A stretch of DNA of 64,000 bases from MAG-121220-bin8 sp965655865 (GCA_965655865.1 CBFHJJ010000003.1:62001-126000); one strand, 5' to 3'; counted from the first letter of the stretch, positions 1 to 9,413 are shown. Program-made: numbers and translations. The notes: generated by a model from the letters alone, not told the origin.

Positions 1-40
1 TGAAAAGATTTTAAATAAAGAAAATCTAATTAATAACTAA
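1..40 (+). CDS. 3' end of an upstream gene (partial)
   Basis: An open frame enters from the left edge and ends at a TAA at 38-40. Only 12 residues (EKILNKENLINN) are visible, one base before the start of the next gene on the same strand, so it is probably the first visible member of the same operon. In flavobacteria an OstA/LptD-like protein often precedes this aminotransferase; that identity is inferred from remembered gene order, not from these residues. Confidence 0.4.
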   Translation, partial: EKILNKENLINN

Positions 41-41
41 T

Positions 42-1232
42 TTGAAAGATAAGTTTTTAAAATACCAAGCACAAACAACTAACAATCCTATTGGACTGAA
101 AGTTTTAAAAGCAGAGGGGTCTTATATATTTGATACAAATAATAAGAAATATTTAGATTTTGTTGCAGGTGTTTCAGCATCTAACTTAGGTCACATAAAT
201 AATAAAATAAAAGAAGCTGTTTTAGATCAAATTGAAAAATACTGGCATGTAATGGTTTATGGTGAATTTATTCAAGAACCAACAGTAAAATTGTGTGAAT
301 TAATTTCCAATAACCTACCGAATTCTTTATCAAATACTTACTTAACAAATTCAGGCACAGAAGCCATGGAAGCTGCCATGAAATTAGCTAAGAGAGTAAC
401 AGGAAGAAGTGAATTTATTGCTGCAAAAAACAGCTATCATGGAAATACTCAAGGGGCCATGAGTATAATGGGCTTTGAAGAAAGAAAAAGAGCATACAGA
501 CCTCTTCTTCCAGATGTTAATTTCATTGAGTTTAACAATGAAAGTGATATTTTACTAATTAACAGTAAAACATCAGCAGTAGTTCTTGAAACAATTCAAG
601 GGGGAGCTGGTTTTATAACACCTTCAAAAAACTATTTAAAAAAAATAAAAAATCAGTGTGAAAAAGTAGGTGCTCTGTTAATACTTGATGAAATACAACC
701 AGGAATTGGAAGAACTGGAAAGTTATTTGCTTTTGAACATTATGGAATAATTCCGGATATTTTAGTTTATGGAAAGGGTTTAGGTGGAGGGTTTCCAATC
801 GGAGCTTTGTCATCAAGTTTTGATAACATGAGTCTATTCAAAGAAAATCCAATTTTAGGACATATTACAACTTTTGGAGGTCATCCTGTAATTTCTGCTG
901 CAGCTTATGCAAACCTTAAAGAAACTTTAAATTCTGGTATAATAGATTCAGTAAATCAAAAAGAAAAATTATTTAGAAAACACTTAAAACATGAACTAAT
1001 TGACGAAATTAGAGGAAAAGGGTTAATGCTGGCAATAATCTTAAAAGAAAACAATTCATCTTACAAGCTAGTTTCTAAATGCTTAGAAAAGGGATTAATT
1101 CTATTTTATTTACTATTTGAAACTAAAGCTGTCAGAATTACACCTCCTTTAACCATTAGTAATACAGAGATAAAAGCAGGATGTAAAATTATTATACAAG
1201 TACTTGATGAATTAAAAATATCTGTTCATTAA
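42..1232 (+). CDS. class III PLP-dependent aminotransferase
   Basis: A fold type I pyridoxal-phosphate enzyme of the acetylornithine/ornithine aminotransferase class (396 aa, normal length), cytoplasmic, moving an amino group from an amino acid to a keto or aldehyde acceptor. Visible landmarks are the phosphate-binding SGT near residues 104-106, E183 in the LETIQGG segment, D216 in LILDEIQPGIGRTG (pairs with the PLP ring nitrogen) and Schiff-base K245 in YGKGLGGGFP. The start is TTG, since no ATG lies upstream in frame and the conserved N-terminus begins at once. It leads a same-strand run with the TPR, DUF368 and aroE genes. No arg or other pathway genes flank it, so the true substrate cannot be told; argD is possible but not supported by context. 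Confidence 0.85.
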   Translation: MKDKFLKYQAQTTNNPIGLKVLKAEGSYIFDTNNKKYLDFVAGVSASNLGHINNKIKEAVLDQIEKYWHVMVYGEFIQEPTVKLCELISNNLPNSLSNTYLTNSGTEAMEAAMKLAKRVTGRSEFIAAKNSYHGNTQGAMSIMGFEERKRAYRPLLPDVNFIEFNNESDILLINSKTSAVVLETIQGGAGFITPSKNYLKKIKNQCEKVGALLILDEIQPGIGRTGKLFAFEHYGIIPDILVYGKGLGGGFPIGALSSSFDNMSLFKENPILGHITTFGGHPVISAAAYANLKETLNSGIIDSVNQKEKLFRKHLKHELIDEIRGKGLMLAIILKENNSSYKLVSKCLEKGLILFYLLFETKAVRITPPLTISNTEIKAGCKIIIQVLDELKISVH

Positions 1233-1296
1233 TTTGTTAAAAAGAATTATTTTTTTTCTTTAAACAAAATAAATCTGATGATATCTTTACATGTAA

Positions 1297-2685
1297 ATGA
1301 ATGATAATTTTCAAGATTTTTTTTCTGATTCAATTATAAAATTTGAATCAATGATAAAAAGTAATAAATTTTTATTTTTTGATACTGAAGAATTTGAATC
1401 AATTATAATTTATTACTTAGAATCTGGCAACAGCTCAATGGCTAATAAGGCTTTAAAAATGGCAATTGAACAATATCCAAAAAATACATCCATTTTACTT
1501 TTAAAAGTTGAAGCTTTAATATTTGAAAATAAAATTGAAGAAGCAGAAAAAATAATCGATTCTTTGTATGAAATCGACAAAAATAATTCTGAAATAATAA
1601 TTCAAAAATCTAGAATTCTTTCAAAAAGAAAAAAACATTCTAAATCTATAAATCTTCTAAAAAAAATTGATAAAGATTGTGAGTTTTATAGCGATGCATT
1701 GATAATGACAGGAAAAGAATATCTTTTTATTGATAATTTTGAAAATGCAAAAGAAAAGTTTAAGGAATACATTAAAGATTATCAATTAGATTATGCTGTT
1801 TTGAATAATTTACTTTATTGTTTTGATGCCCTAGGAAACACTGATGACACTATTAATTATTTAAATAACTTTTTGGAAGAAAACCCTTATTGCGAAGTCG
1901 CATGGCATCAACTTGGTAAACAATATTTAAAAAAAGAACTTTTTAAAGAAGCTTTAACTGCATTTGATTTTGCTATAATTTCAGATGATTCTTTTGTAGG
2001 AGCTTATTTAGAGATGGGTAAAGTTCTTGAAAAACTTAATAAAATAAATCAAGCAATAGAGCAATACGAAATTGTTACTAAAATTGACGAACCAAATCCT
2101 TTCGCTTTATATCGAATAGCATGTTGTCACAATAAATTAGGAAATATTGAGTTAGCAATTTCCTACTATATTAAAACTGTTACTGAAGACCCTGTTCATG
2201 ATGGTGCCTGGATGTCATTAGCTACAAACTATTATAAACAAAAAGATTATTTAGAAGCAAAAAATCACTTGATTAAAGCTATAGAAATTGATTCTGAAAA
2301 CATAAAGTATTGGGAATTATATTGCAAAATAAATCTAGATTTAAATAATAATGAAGAGGTTGAAATTTCATTTAAAGAAATTTTATCTTTAGGTAATTTA
2401 AGTCTAAGTACTTTAATATTTTTAACCAAAACATTAATTCAAATTCCTGTTAACGAATCATTGTCTAATGAATTTTTAATTAAAATTGATGCTCTTCCAA
2501 ATTCATTATTAAGTGAAAAAAAATATATTAGTTATGTAATTCTTCATAATACTAATCAAACAATTAAAGCTAATTTTAATTTAAAAGAAGCTTATTTTCA
2601 TAATCCTGCGATTTATGATTATTTCGAAGACATTTTTCCAACTATTCCACAACTTAATGTCTTTAAAAACATGAACGTAAATTAA
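1297..2685 (+). CDS. tetratricopeptide repeat protein
   Basis: A 462-residue protein made almost wholly of degenerate 34-residue helical hairpins. Repeat cores with the usual small residue, bulky residue and Pro endings recur from about residue 45 to 370, for example ALTAFDFAIISDDSFVGAYLEMGKVLEKL and the following units. No signal peptide or membrane segment is visible, so it is likely a cytoplasmic scaffold. It lies 64 bases after the aminotransferase and 31 before the first DUF368 gene, an order I know from other flavobacteria. Binding partners are unknown. The family call is firm; the function is not. Confidence 0.8.
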   Translation: MNDNFQDFFSDSIIKFESMIKSNKFLFFDTEEFESIIIYYLESGNSSMANKALKMAIEQYPKNTSILLLKVEALIFENKIEEAEKIIDSLYEIDKNNSEIIIQKSRILSKRKKHSKSINLLKKIDKDCEFYSDALIMTGKEYLFIDNFENAKEKFKEYIKDYQLDYAVLNNLLYCFDALGNTDDTINYLNNFLEENPYCEVAWHQLGKQYLKKELFKEALTAFDFAIISDDSFVGAYLEMGKVLEKLNKINQAIEQYEIVTKIDEPNPFALYRIACCHNKLGNIELAISYYIKTVTEDPVHDGAWMSLATNYYKQKDYLEAKNHLIKAIEIDSENIKYWELYCKINLDLNNNEEVEISFKEILSLGNLSLSTLIFLTKTLIQIPVNESLSNEFLIKIDALPNSLLSEKKYISYVILHNTNQTIKANFNLKEAYFHNPAIYDYFEDIFPTIPQLNVFKNMNVN

Positions 2686-2716
2686 ATTCTAAGTAATTTA
2701 TCTTAATTTTATTATA

Positions 2717-3664
2717 ATGAAAAATACTTTTTTTTCAAATTTTGTTATTCTAATTAAAGGAATGTGCATGGGAATTGCTGATATAGTTCCTGGTGTTTCT
2801 GGCGGAACAATTGCTATAATTACAGGAGTTTACGAAGAATTGCTAAAAACTATAAATAAATTTGATTTTAAAATATTAAAAGAACTAAGAAAAGGTAAGG
2901 TTAAAACAGTTTGGGAATTTTATAATTTAAATTTTCTTTTCTCTTTGGGCTTCGGAATTTTGTTAAGTATTGTAATACTAAGCCATTATATTTTAATATT
3001 ATTAAATGAATATCCAATAGCTCTTTGGTCTTTATTTCTTGGATTAATTTCATCAAGTATCATTTTTTTATTCAAATCTACATCTAAATTAAATTTTACA
3101 AACTCAAAATACCTTATTCCACTCCAATTGTATTTTTTAATTATTGGGATATTTATGGCTCTTTACATTCAAACACTAAGCTCTGGCAACATTGAAGTTA
3201 ATTCATTGTATTTGTTTTTTTGTGGAATGGTTAGTATAACCGCAATGCTTCTTCCAGGCATTTCAGGAGCTTACATTTTAGTTTTATTAGGTGCTTATGA
3301 AACTATGTTGATCACACTAAAAGAAGTTAGCAAAATGAACTCAGATTATTTTATAAATTTCATTTCGTTTGCGCTAGGGGCTCTATTAAGTATTAAATTA
3401 TTTTCTAAATTACTGACATGGTCTTACAAAAACTATAAAGATAATACACTTTTTTGCCTAATTGGCTTTATGATTGGATCACTACCCACATTATGGCCAT
3501 GGAAAAAAAATAATGATTCTAGTTTTTTTTTAGACCGATTATATATTCCTGAAAATTACTTTAATAATTCAGAATTTAATCAAGGAATATTATTTTTCAT
3601 AATAGGAACCACATTTGTTCTAATTTTAGAATTTATTTCAAATAAAAATGAAAAAAAGGAATAA
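2717..3664 (+). CDS. DUF368 membrane protein, first copy (PopT-like)
   Basis: A 315-residue polytopic inner-membrane protein. DUF368 members have been proposed to recycle undecaprenyl phosphate across the membrane (PopT), returning the lipid carrier used for cell-wall and polysaccharide synthesis. The two internally symmetric signature loops are visible: PGVSGG at residues 25-30 and PGISG at 179-183, each in a hydrophobic hairpin, with about eight further membrane segments. Its 3' end overlaps the start of a second DUF368 gene by 17 bases, so the two are almost certainly co-translated. The family assignment is firm; the lipid-carrier role is carried over from studied relatives. Confidence 0.85.
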   Translation: MKNTFFSNFVILIKGMCMGIADIVPGVSGGTIAIITGVYEELLKTINKFDFKILKELRKGKVKTVWEFYNLNFLFSLGFGILLSIVILSHYILILLNEYPIALWSLFLGLISSSIIFLFKSTSKLNFTNSKYLIPLQLYFLIIGIFMALYIQTLSSGNIEVNSLYLFFCGMVSITAMLLPGISGAYILVLLGAYETMLITLKEVSKMNSDYFINFISFALGALLSIKLFSKLLTWSYKNYKDNTLFCLIGFMIGSLPTLWPWKKNNDSSFFLDRLYIPENYFNNSEFNQGILFFIIGTTFVLILEFISNKNEKKE

Positions 3665-4634
3665 TACGTTCTACATAATTCTATTGGTCAAAAGCATTTT
3701 AATGGGTACTGTAAATAAGTTGCCTGGTGTTTCAGGGGGGCTAGTTGCACTTTTAACAGGGTTTTATATTGAAATGATAAACTCTTTAAAAAAAATCAAT
3801 TTCAAAATAATTCCCTTGTTATTTAAATTAAACTTTTCAAAATTAAATAAAAACTATAATGGATTTTTTTTATTCATTATTATTTCAGGAATTGTGATTA
3901 GTTATTTCACAACTTCAAAATTATTAGATCTTTTATTTAAAAGTTATGAACTGTTTGTTTGGTCAGTTTTTTTTGGAATGATATTAGCATCAAACATTAT
4001 TTTAATTCAAAATTCAAAAATCTGGAATTTTAATTCTTTTATCTCTGTAATTTCAGGACTAACTTTAGGATTAATTATTAGCTTTTTAGATCCAATTGAA
4101 GAAAACAAAAATATATTATTTGTATTTTTTTGTGGTTTTATTAGTATCAGCGGAATGATTATACCTGGACTTTCTGGATCGTTTTTACTTATATTATTAG
4201 GCAACTATAAACTTTTATTAATTGACTCAGTAAATTCACTATACAATTCAATACTTATTTCTATTGGCGTTGAATCTAATCTTTCACATGATTTTGAACT
4301 TTTAAAAATTGTTTTAATATTTGCTGTAGGATCTATTTCAGGATTAATTTTACTCTCTAATTTCTTAAGTTATTTGGTTAGAAAACACGAAGAGAAAGTA
4401 AATCAATTTATAATTGGTTTTATATTTGGATCTTTAATGATATTATGGCCCTGGAACCATATTAATGAAAAATCATTATTAAATGATAATTTTGGCATAT
4501 CACTTCCAAAATTGACAGAAATAACAAATATTATGTCTATTATGTGGATTTGTATTGGATTAATTACAGTATTAAGTATAAATATGTATGTTGGGAAAAA
4601 AAATAAAATACGGATTAATAGGAAAGAATATTGA
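3648..4634 (+). CDS. DUF368 membrane protein, second copy
   Basis: A second DUF368 protein (328 aa) directly after the first, with the same two signatures, PGVSGG at 26-31 and PGLSG at 173-177, and a comparable number of membrane segments. The ATG lies inside the last codons of the preceding gene. The copies differ strongly in sequence outside the signature loops, so this is an old duplication; they may form a heterodimer or have divided roles. The N-terminal loop reads GTVNKLPGVSGG, where the first copy has GIADIVPGVSGG, so the otherwise common acidic residue before the proline is absent. The role in polyprenyl-phosphate transport is inferred from the family. Confidence 0.85.
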   Translation: MKKRNNTFYIILLVKSILMGTVNKLPGVSGGLVALLTGFYIEMINSLKKINFKIIPLLFKLNFSKLNKNYNGFFLFIIISGIVISYFTTSKLLDLLFKSYELFVWSVFFGMILASNIILIQNSKIWNFNSFISVISGLTLGLIISFLDPIEENKNILFVFFCGFISISGMIIPGLSGSFLLILLGNYKLLLIDSVNSLYNSILISIGVESNLSHDFELLKIVLIFAVGSISGLILLSNFLSYLVRKHEEKVNQFIIGFIFGSLMILWPWNHINEKSLLNDNFGISLPKLTEITNIMSIMWICIGLITVLSINMYVGKKNKIRINRKEY

Positions 4635-5328
4635 TTATTCATTTTCAAAAAATTTTTTTAATGAAAAATTTATAAAAGAAAACATAAGAGGATGCACTTA
4701 TGAAAATTATGATTTGAGTTCAATGAAAGAGTTAAATTCCATAATTAAAGACGATTCAATTAAAGGATTTAATGTTACAATTCCATACAAAAAAGAAATA
4801 ATTAATTTTTTACACGAGATTGATCCAATTGCAAAAAAAATTGGTGCAATTAATACATTGAAAATTAGTGATAAAAAAAAAATTAAGGGATATAATACTG
4901 ATTATTTAGGATTTATAAGCTCAATAAAAGACTTAATATCTAATCATTCAAAAGCTCTAGTGTTAGGTACGGGAGGAGCTTCAAAAGCAATTATCTATGG
5001 TCTAAACTCAATGGGAATTGAATCTACTATAGTTTCAAGAAAAAAAACAAAAGGTTTAATTACTTATGAAGATTTAAGTGAGGAAATAATTAAACTAAAT
5101 ACTATTATAATAAATTGCACTCCATTAGGAACATTTCCTAAAATCAAAGAATGTCCTAAAATACCGTATGAGTTTATAACAATGAATCACTTATGCTATG
5201 ATTTAATTTATAACCCTTTAAAAACAAAATTTTTAAAAGAAAGTGAAAAGAAAGGAGCAACTATCATAAATGGAAAAAAAATGTTAGAAAGTCAAGCTAA
5301 TGAAAGTTGGAAGATTTGGAATAGTTAA
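4588..5328 (+). CDS. aroE: shikimate dehydrogenase
   Basis: Reduces 3-dehydroshikimate to shikimate with NADPH in the chorismate pathway (246 aa, typical). The shikimate-binding YSFSKNFF lies at residues 17-24, the catalytic lysine in NVTIPYK at 68, its aspartate partner in NTDYLG at 105, the nucleotide loop GTGGAS at 127-132, and a C-terminal ESQANESW that closes the active site. The ATG lies 47 bases inside the upstream DUF368 gene; a TTG one codon later would also fit. This overlap suggests translational coupling to the membrane-protein pair. Confidence 0.92.
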   Translation: MLGKKIKYGLIGKNIDYSFSKNFFNEKFIKENIRGCTYENYDLSSMKELNSIIKDDSIKGFNVTIPYKKEIINFLHEIDPIAKKIGAINTLKISDKKKIKGYNTDYLGFISSIKDLISNHSKALVLGTGGASKAIIYGLNSMGIESTIVSRKKTKGLITYEDLSEEIIKLNTIIINCTPLGTFPKIKECPKIPYEFITMNHLCYDLIYNPLKTKFLKESEKKGATIINGKKMLESQANESWKIWNS

Positions 5329-5362
5329 ATAAAAAAAGGTAACTTAATTAAAAAATAATTCT

Positions 5363-6766
5363 TTGAAACTAAGTCAAAAAAATTTAGAAGATAATTTAGC
5401 AGAAAAAAAACTTTTAATTGAAAATTTAAAAGAATTGTTAATTACAGATGATTCAATAAATAATAAATATACTAAGTTTAAAAAATTGCAGAATTTATGG
5501 TTTAAAATTGGAAGTGTTCCAAGGTCTCAAAATTCAATAATATGGAATAATTTTCAACATCATATCAAAAATTTCTATGATTATTTACATTTAAACAGAA
5601 AATTCAAAGAAATTGATTTAGAGCATAATTTAAATGAAAAAGAAAAAATAATTCTTAGCGCAAAGAAATTAGTTACTAGTAATGATCAATATAAAGCGTT
5701 TAGAGATTTTGAAAGACTTAAAAAAAGATGGAAATTCGAATTAGGTCCAGTAAAAAAAGAAAAAATAGAAAATTTAGAAAAAGAATTAAAAAACGTTGAA
5801 GAAAAATTAAATAACAAAAGAAAAGAATTTGAATTAAATAAAGACACCATATTAGTTTCAAATTTTAATACAAAAGAAGAATTAATAAAAGAAATAGAGG
5901 GATTATATCAAACAGATTCCAAATCAATAAAAGAATGGCAAGAGAAAATTAAAACTTTTGAAGTAATTAAAAAAAATATAGAAGACACAGGTCCAATTCC
6001 TAGAAAATTAAAAAAATCATTTTGGAATAATTATAAGAAAGTAGTTCGGAACTTTTACTCGACTAAAAATATATTTTTTAAAAAAATTAAAAAAGTTTAC
6101 TCTGAAAATCTTGATAAACAAAATTCATTGATTAATGAAATCATAAAAATTTCTACAAAAGATGATTTAGAAAAAGAAAGACAAAATGTTATTTCAATTC
6201 AAAAACAGTGGAAATTAATTAAGCCTGTTCCATATAAAGCAAACGAAAAAAATTGGAAAAATTTCAAAAATAGTTGTGATATGTTTTTTCAAAAAATTTC
6301 TCGAAATAAAAATTTAAAAACAAAAGAAAATAAAGAGTCAGAACTAAAACAGAACAAATTAATTGAAGATGTTGAAAAATTTAGCGGAGAAATAGTTGAG
6401 TTAGAAAAGATTTTTGAAGAATTTTTTTTAAACAGTAAAATAAGCTCTGAAAAAGAAAAAATATTTTTAAATAAAATTAAAACTTATTTTATTAAACAAG
6501 GTCTTAAGAAAGAGGAGTCTCAAAATAAATTAAATGAGATGAAATCTAAATTTATGAGTTACGATCAAAAAAAATCTGAAGTTTATAAAATAAATCTAAT
6601 ATTAGATAAACTAAATAAAGATTTAACTCAACAAGAAAATAATCTATTATTCTTTAATGATAAATCCAAAGAAAATAAATTATTAAAAAAAGTTCATCTA
6701 AAAATCAAAAATCAAAAATTAGAAATTGAAAAATTAATATTTGAAAAAAACAAATTACTTAAATAA
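5363..6766 (+). CDS. DUF349 repeat coiled-coil protein
   Basis: A highly charged, lysine- and glutamate-rich protein of 467 residues. At least four DUF349-type units can be read, marked by a W...P(V/I)P...W/F.NF pattern: LWFKIGSVPRSQNSIIWNNF (about 46-65), RWKFELGPVKKE (about 122-133), IEDTGPIPRKLKKSFWNNY and QWKLIKPVPYKANEKNWKNF, followed by a coiled-coil tail. Flavobacterial members I remember are usually longer, so this may be a reduced version. Start is TTG. Its stop codon abuts the mazG stop with no intervening base. Molecular function is unknown. Confidence 0.75.
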   Translation: MKLSQKNLEDNLAEKKLLIENLKELLITDDSINNKYTKFKKLQNLWFKIGSVPRSQNSIIWNNFQHHIKNFYDYLHLNRKFKEIDLEHNLNEKEKIILSAKKLVTSNDQYKAFRDFERLKKRWKFELGPVKKEKIENLEKELKNVEEKLNNKRKEFELNKDTILVSNFNTKEELIKEIEGLYQTDSKSIKEWQEKIKTFEVIKKNIEDTGPIPRKLKKSFWNNYKKVVRNFYSTKNIFFKKIKKVYSENLDKQNSLINEIIKISTKDDLEKERQNVISIQKQWKLIKPVPYKANEKNWKNFKNSCDMFFQKISRNKNLKTKENKESELKQNKLIEDVEKFSGEIVELEKIFEEFFLNSKISSEKEKIFLNKIKTYFIKQGLKKEESQNKLNEMKSKFMSYDQKKSEVYKINLILDKLNKDLTQQENNLLFFNDKSKENKLLKKVHLKIKNQKLEIEKLIFEKNKLLK

Positions 6767-7531
6767 TTACTTGAGACTATTCCAATAGGCTAATAATTCA
6801 GAGTTCGAAAGACCATCTATCTCAAGATTTTCATTCTTTATTTTTATTTCCATTTCTTTGAATCTTTTAGAAAATTTTCTATTTGTTTTTTCTAAGGCAT
6901 TTTCTGAATTTACACCTAAGTATGTACCATAATTAATTACTGAAAATAAAAAATCTCCAAATTCTTCTTCAATTTTTTTTGAATCAGATCCCTCTAATTC
7001 TAAACTCAATTCGTCAAATTCCTCCAAGACTTTATTTTTTGAATCAACTATGGAGTTCCATTTAAAACCTGCATTAGATACCTTGTCCTGAATTCTTAAA
7101 GTTTTGATCAAGGAAGGTAAAGTTTTTGGGACTCCTGAAAGAATACTATCACGACCTTCTCTTAGTTTTAATTTTTCCCAATTTTTTTTCACTTCTTCTT
7201 TAGAAATTTGTTTTTTACTTTTATAAACATGAGGATGTCTATGTATTAACTTTTTAGAAATTGATTCAACAACATCATTAAAATTAAAAATTTGTTTTTC
7301 GTCAGCAATTTTTGAATAAAATACAATGTGAAGAAGTAAATCACCTAATTCGTTTTTAATTTCATCATAATCACCATCATTAATAGCATCAACTAATTCA
7401 TATGTTTCTTCAACTGTTAAAGTTTTTAAAGAATCTATCGTTTGTTCTTTGTCCCAGGGACATTTAACTCTTAATTCATCCATTATCTTTAAAAGTTTAT
7501 CTATAGAATGTGAATTTTTAGATTTTTTCAT
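6767..7531 (-). CDS. mazG: nucleoside triphosphate pyrophosphohydrolase MazG
   Basis: Hydrolyses (d)NTPs to NMP and pyrophosphate, a house-cleaning step that can also affect ppGpp levels. It is a 254-residue two-domain all-helical protein: the first MazG fold has the metal-binding EETYE at 41-45 and ELGD at 61-64; the second repeats this as LEEFDE near 170 and EEEFGD near 188. CPWDKEQT at 24-31 is the family N-terminal signature. It begins 4 bases inside the end of def, so it is probably co-translated with def and ruvX. Confidence 0.92.
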   Translation of the reverse strand: MKKSKNSHSIDKLLKIMDELRVKCPWDKEQTIDSLKTLTVEETYELVDAINDGDYDEIKNELGDLLLHIVFYSKIADEKQIFNFNDVVESISKKLIHRHPHVYKSKKQISKEEVKKNWEKLKLREGRDSILSGVPKTLPSLIKTLRIQDKVSNAGFKWNSIVDSKNKVLEEFDELSLELEGSDSKKIEEEFGDFLFSVINYGTYLGVNSENALEKTNRKFSKRFKEMEIKIKNENLEIDGLSNSELLAYWNSLK

Positions 7532-8106
7532 TTTTTGTAAAATGACATTAAATAATCAGATTTTATATTACCTTTTGAAATATTATTTAATTTACTTTTT
7601 ATAAGTTTTTTCTTAAAAGCACTCAACTTATCAGTAAACAAAACACCTTCAATATGATCAAATTCATGCTGAACTACTCTTGCCCTTAATCCATTCAGCT
7701 CTAATTCATGTTGATTAAAATTTTCATCAAAATATTTAATCAATATTTCATTTTCTCTAACAACATCTTCCCTAACATCAGGAATACTTAAACATCCTTC
7801 ATTAAATGTGTTTAACTTATTTGTTGTTGTAATTAACTCTGGGTTAATAAAAACTTTTTTAAAAGTAGAAAGCTTTATTCTTTCGTCTTTATCAAGTTTT
7901 TCGTCTTCTGAAAAAGGTGAGGCGTCTACTATAAATATTCTTATTGAAAGACCTATTTGAGGTGCAGCTAAACCTACACCACTAGATGCGTACATTGTAT
8001 CCCACATATTAGAAATTAATTCGTTTAATTTTATGTAATCATGTGAAATATTTTTACATTTTTTTCGTAAAACAGGATTTCCGTATGCAATAATTGGTAA
8101 AATCAT
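7528..8106 (-). CDS. def: peptide deformylase
   Basis: Removes the formyl group from the N-terminal methionine of new proteins. All three metalloprotease motifs are present: GVGLAAPQ at 43-50, EGCLS at 103-107 (Cys metal ligand) and QHEFDH at 146-151 (two His ligands and catalytic Glu). At 192 residues it is of ordinary length, with the insertion between motifs I and II typical of Bacteroidota. It overlaps mazG by 4 bases and follows ruvX with one base between. Confidence 0.95.
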   Translation of the reverse strand: MILPIIAYGNPVLRKKCKNISHDYIKLNELISNMWDTMYASSGVGLAAPQIGLSIRIFIVDASPFSEDEKLDKDERIKLSTFKKVFINPELITTTNKLNTFNEGCLSIPDVREDVVRENEILIKYFDENFNQHELELNGLRARVVQHEFDHIEGVLFTDKLSAFKKKLIKSKLNNISKGNIKSDYLMSFYKK

Positions 8107-8107
8107 A

Positions 8108-8518
8108 TTAAATTTTTTCTAAATAAGACTGTAGTATAATAGTAGCGCTAATTTTATCAACCAAGGATTTATTTCTTCTTTTAACTTTATTAATACCACT
8201 TTCTAAAATTACTTTTTTAGCAATAACAGACGTAAAACGCTCATCATATCTATCTAATTTAATCAATGGGAAAGTGTTTTTTAAAATATTAATAAATTTT
8301 AATATTTCAACTTCAACATCAGAGGGTTGGTTATTTTTTTGTAAAGGTTTTCCAATTACAATAGTATCAATTTTATTTTTTGATGTTAAATTCTTCAAAA
8401 AAGATAAAATATTTTCATTTGATACCGTGTCTAAGCCAGATGCAATTATATTTAAATCGTCTGTGATTGCTACGCCTATTCTTTTGGTTCCAAAATCTAA
8501 AGCAACTATTTTTGACAT
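8108..8518 (-). CDS. ruvX: Holliday junction resolvase-like RuvX/YqgF
   Basis: A 136-residue RNase H-fold nuclease. The first acidic strand reads ALDFGTKRIGVAITD (residues 6-20) and the second conserved strand VIGKPLQ lies near 52; a later acidic residue in DRYDERFTS completes the site. Family members act on pre-16S rRNA 5' ends and possibly Holliday junctions. It leads a short leftward operon with def and mazG. Confidence 0.9.
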   Translation of the reverse strand: MSKIVALDFGTKRIGVAITDDLNIIASGLDTVSNENILSFLKNLTSKNKIDTIVIGKPLQKNNQPSDVEVEILKFINILKNTFPLIKLDRYDERFTSVIAKKVILESGINKVKRRNKSLVDKISATIILQSYLEKI

Positions 8519-8582
8519 TTTTCAAAGTTAAATCATTAATAATTAAGGTTAAAATTCTTTAAACTATTTATTATTATCAACG

Positions 8583-8590
8583 TATATTTG
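8583..8590 (+). promoter_or_regulatory. probable -7 element for dapD (TATATTTG)
   Basis: TATATTTG matches the Bacteroidota -7 consensus TAnnTTTG. It lies 11 bases before the dapD GTG, implying a leader of only a few bases. No clear -33 TTTG was seen at the expected spacing. Confidence 0.5.
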
Positions 8591-8601
8591 AAAAAAAAAC
8601 T

Positions 8602-9408
8602 GTGAAAAATATTATTGAATCTGCATGGGAAAACCGATCCCTTTTAAAAGAAGAAAAAACTAAAGATGCAATACGTTCTGTAATTAAAGATTTAGATAAT
8701 GGAATAATTAGAGTAGCTGAACCTAATAATAGCGGATGGAAGGTAAATGAGTGGATTAAAAAAGCTGTGGTTTTATATTTCCCAATTCAAGAAATGAAAA
8801 CAATCGAGGCGGGACCGTTAGAATTTCATGATAAAATCCCTCTTAAAAAAAACTATAAAGAGAAAGGAATTAGAGTAGTTCCACACGCCGTAGCAAGACA
8901 TGGAGCTTTCATTAGTAAAGGAGTTATTTTGATGCCAAGTTATGTGAACATAGGTGCTTATGTTGATAGCGGAACCATGGTTGACACTTGGGCAACAGTT
9001 GGCAGTTGTGCTCAAATAGGTAAAAATGTTCATTTAAGCGGAGGTGTTGGAATTGGTGGAGTTTTAGAACCATTACAAGCTGCACCTGTGATTATTGAAG
9101 ATAATGCCTTTATTGGTTCTAGATGTATTGTCGTTGAGGGGGTTAAGATCGGAAAAGAAGCTGTTTTGGGAGCCAATGTTGTGTTAACTGGGTCAACTAA
9201 AATTATTGACGTCACAGGAAACAAACCAATAGAAACAAAGGGAGAAGTTCCTCCAAGCTCTGTAGTAATTCCAGGTTCTTACACTAAAAAGTTTAAAGCT
9301 GGAGACTTTCAAGTGCCATGTGCATTGATAATTGGTAAAAGAAAAGAAAGCACTAATAAAAAAACATCTCTTAATGATGCTTTAAGAGATTACAATGTTT
9401 CCGCATAA
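8602..9408 (+). CDS. dapD: tetrahydrodipicolinate N-succinyltransferase
   Basis: Transfers succinyl from succinyl-CoA to tetrahydrodipicolinate in the lysine/meso-diaminopimelate pathway. The 268-residue length is typical. An N-terminal helical region (1-95) precedes a left-handed beta-helix built from hexapeptides (VILMPSYVNIGAYVDSGTMVD and following, about 108-225), with the family's GSCAQIGKNVHLSGGVGIGG stretch around 134. The start is GTG; no ATG fits. lysA, a later step, is 8.5 kb away, so the pathway is dispersed. The gene is separated from ruvX by an 83-base divergent promoter region. Confidence 0.95.
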   Translation: MKNIIESAWENRSLLKEEKTKDAIRSVIKDLDNGIIRVAEPNNSGWKVNEWIKKAVVLYFPIQEMKTIEAGPLEFHDKIPLKKNYKEKGIRVVPHAVARHGAFISKGVILMPSYVNIGAYVDSGTMVDTWATVGSCAQIGKNVHLSGGVGIGGVLEPLQAAPVIIEDNAFIGSRCIVVEGVKIGKEAVLGANVVLTGSTKIIDVTGNKPIETKGEVPPSSVVIPGSYTKKFKAGDFQVPCALIIGKRKESTNKKTSLNDALRDYNVSA

Positions 9409-9413
9409 TTAAA

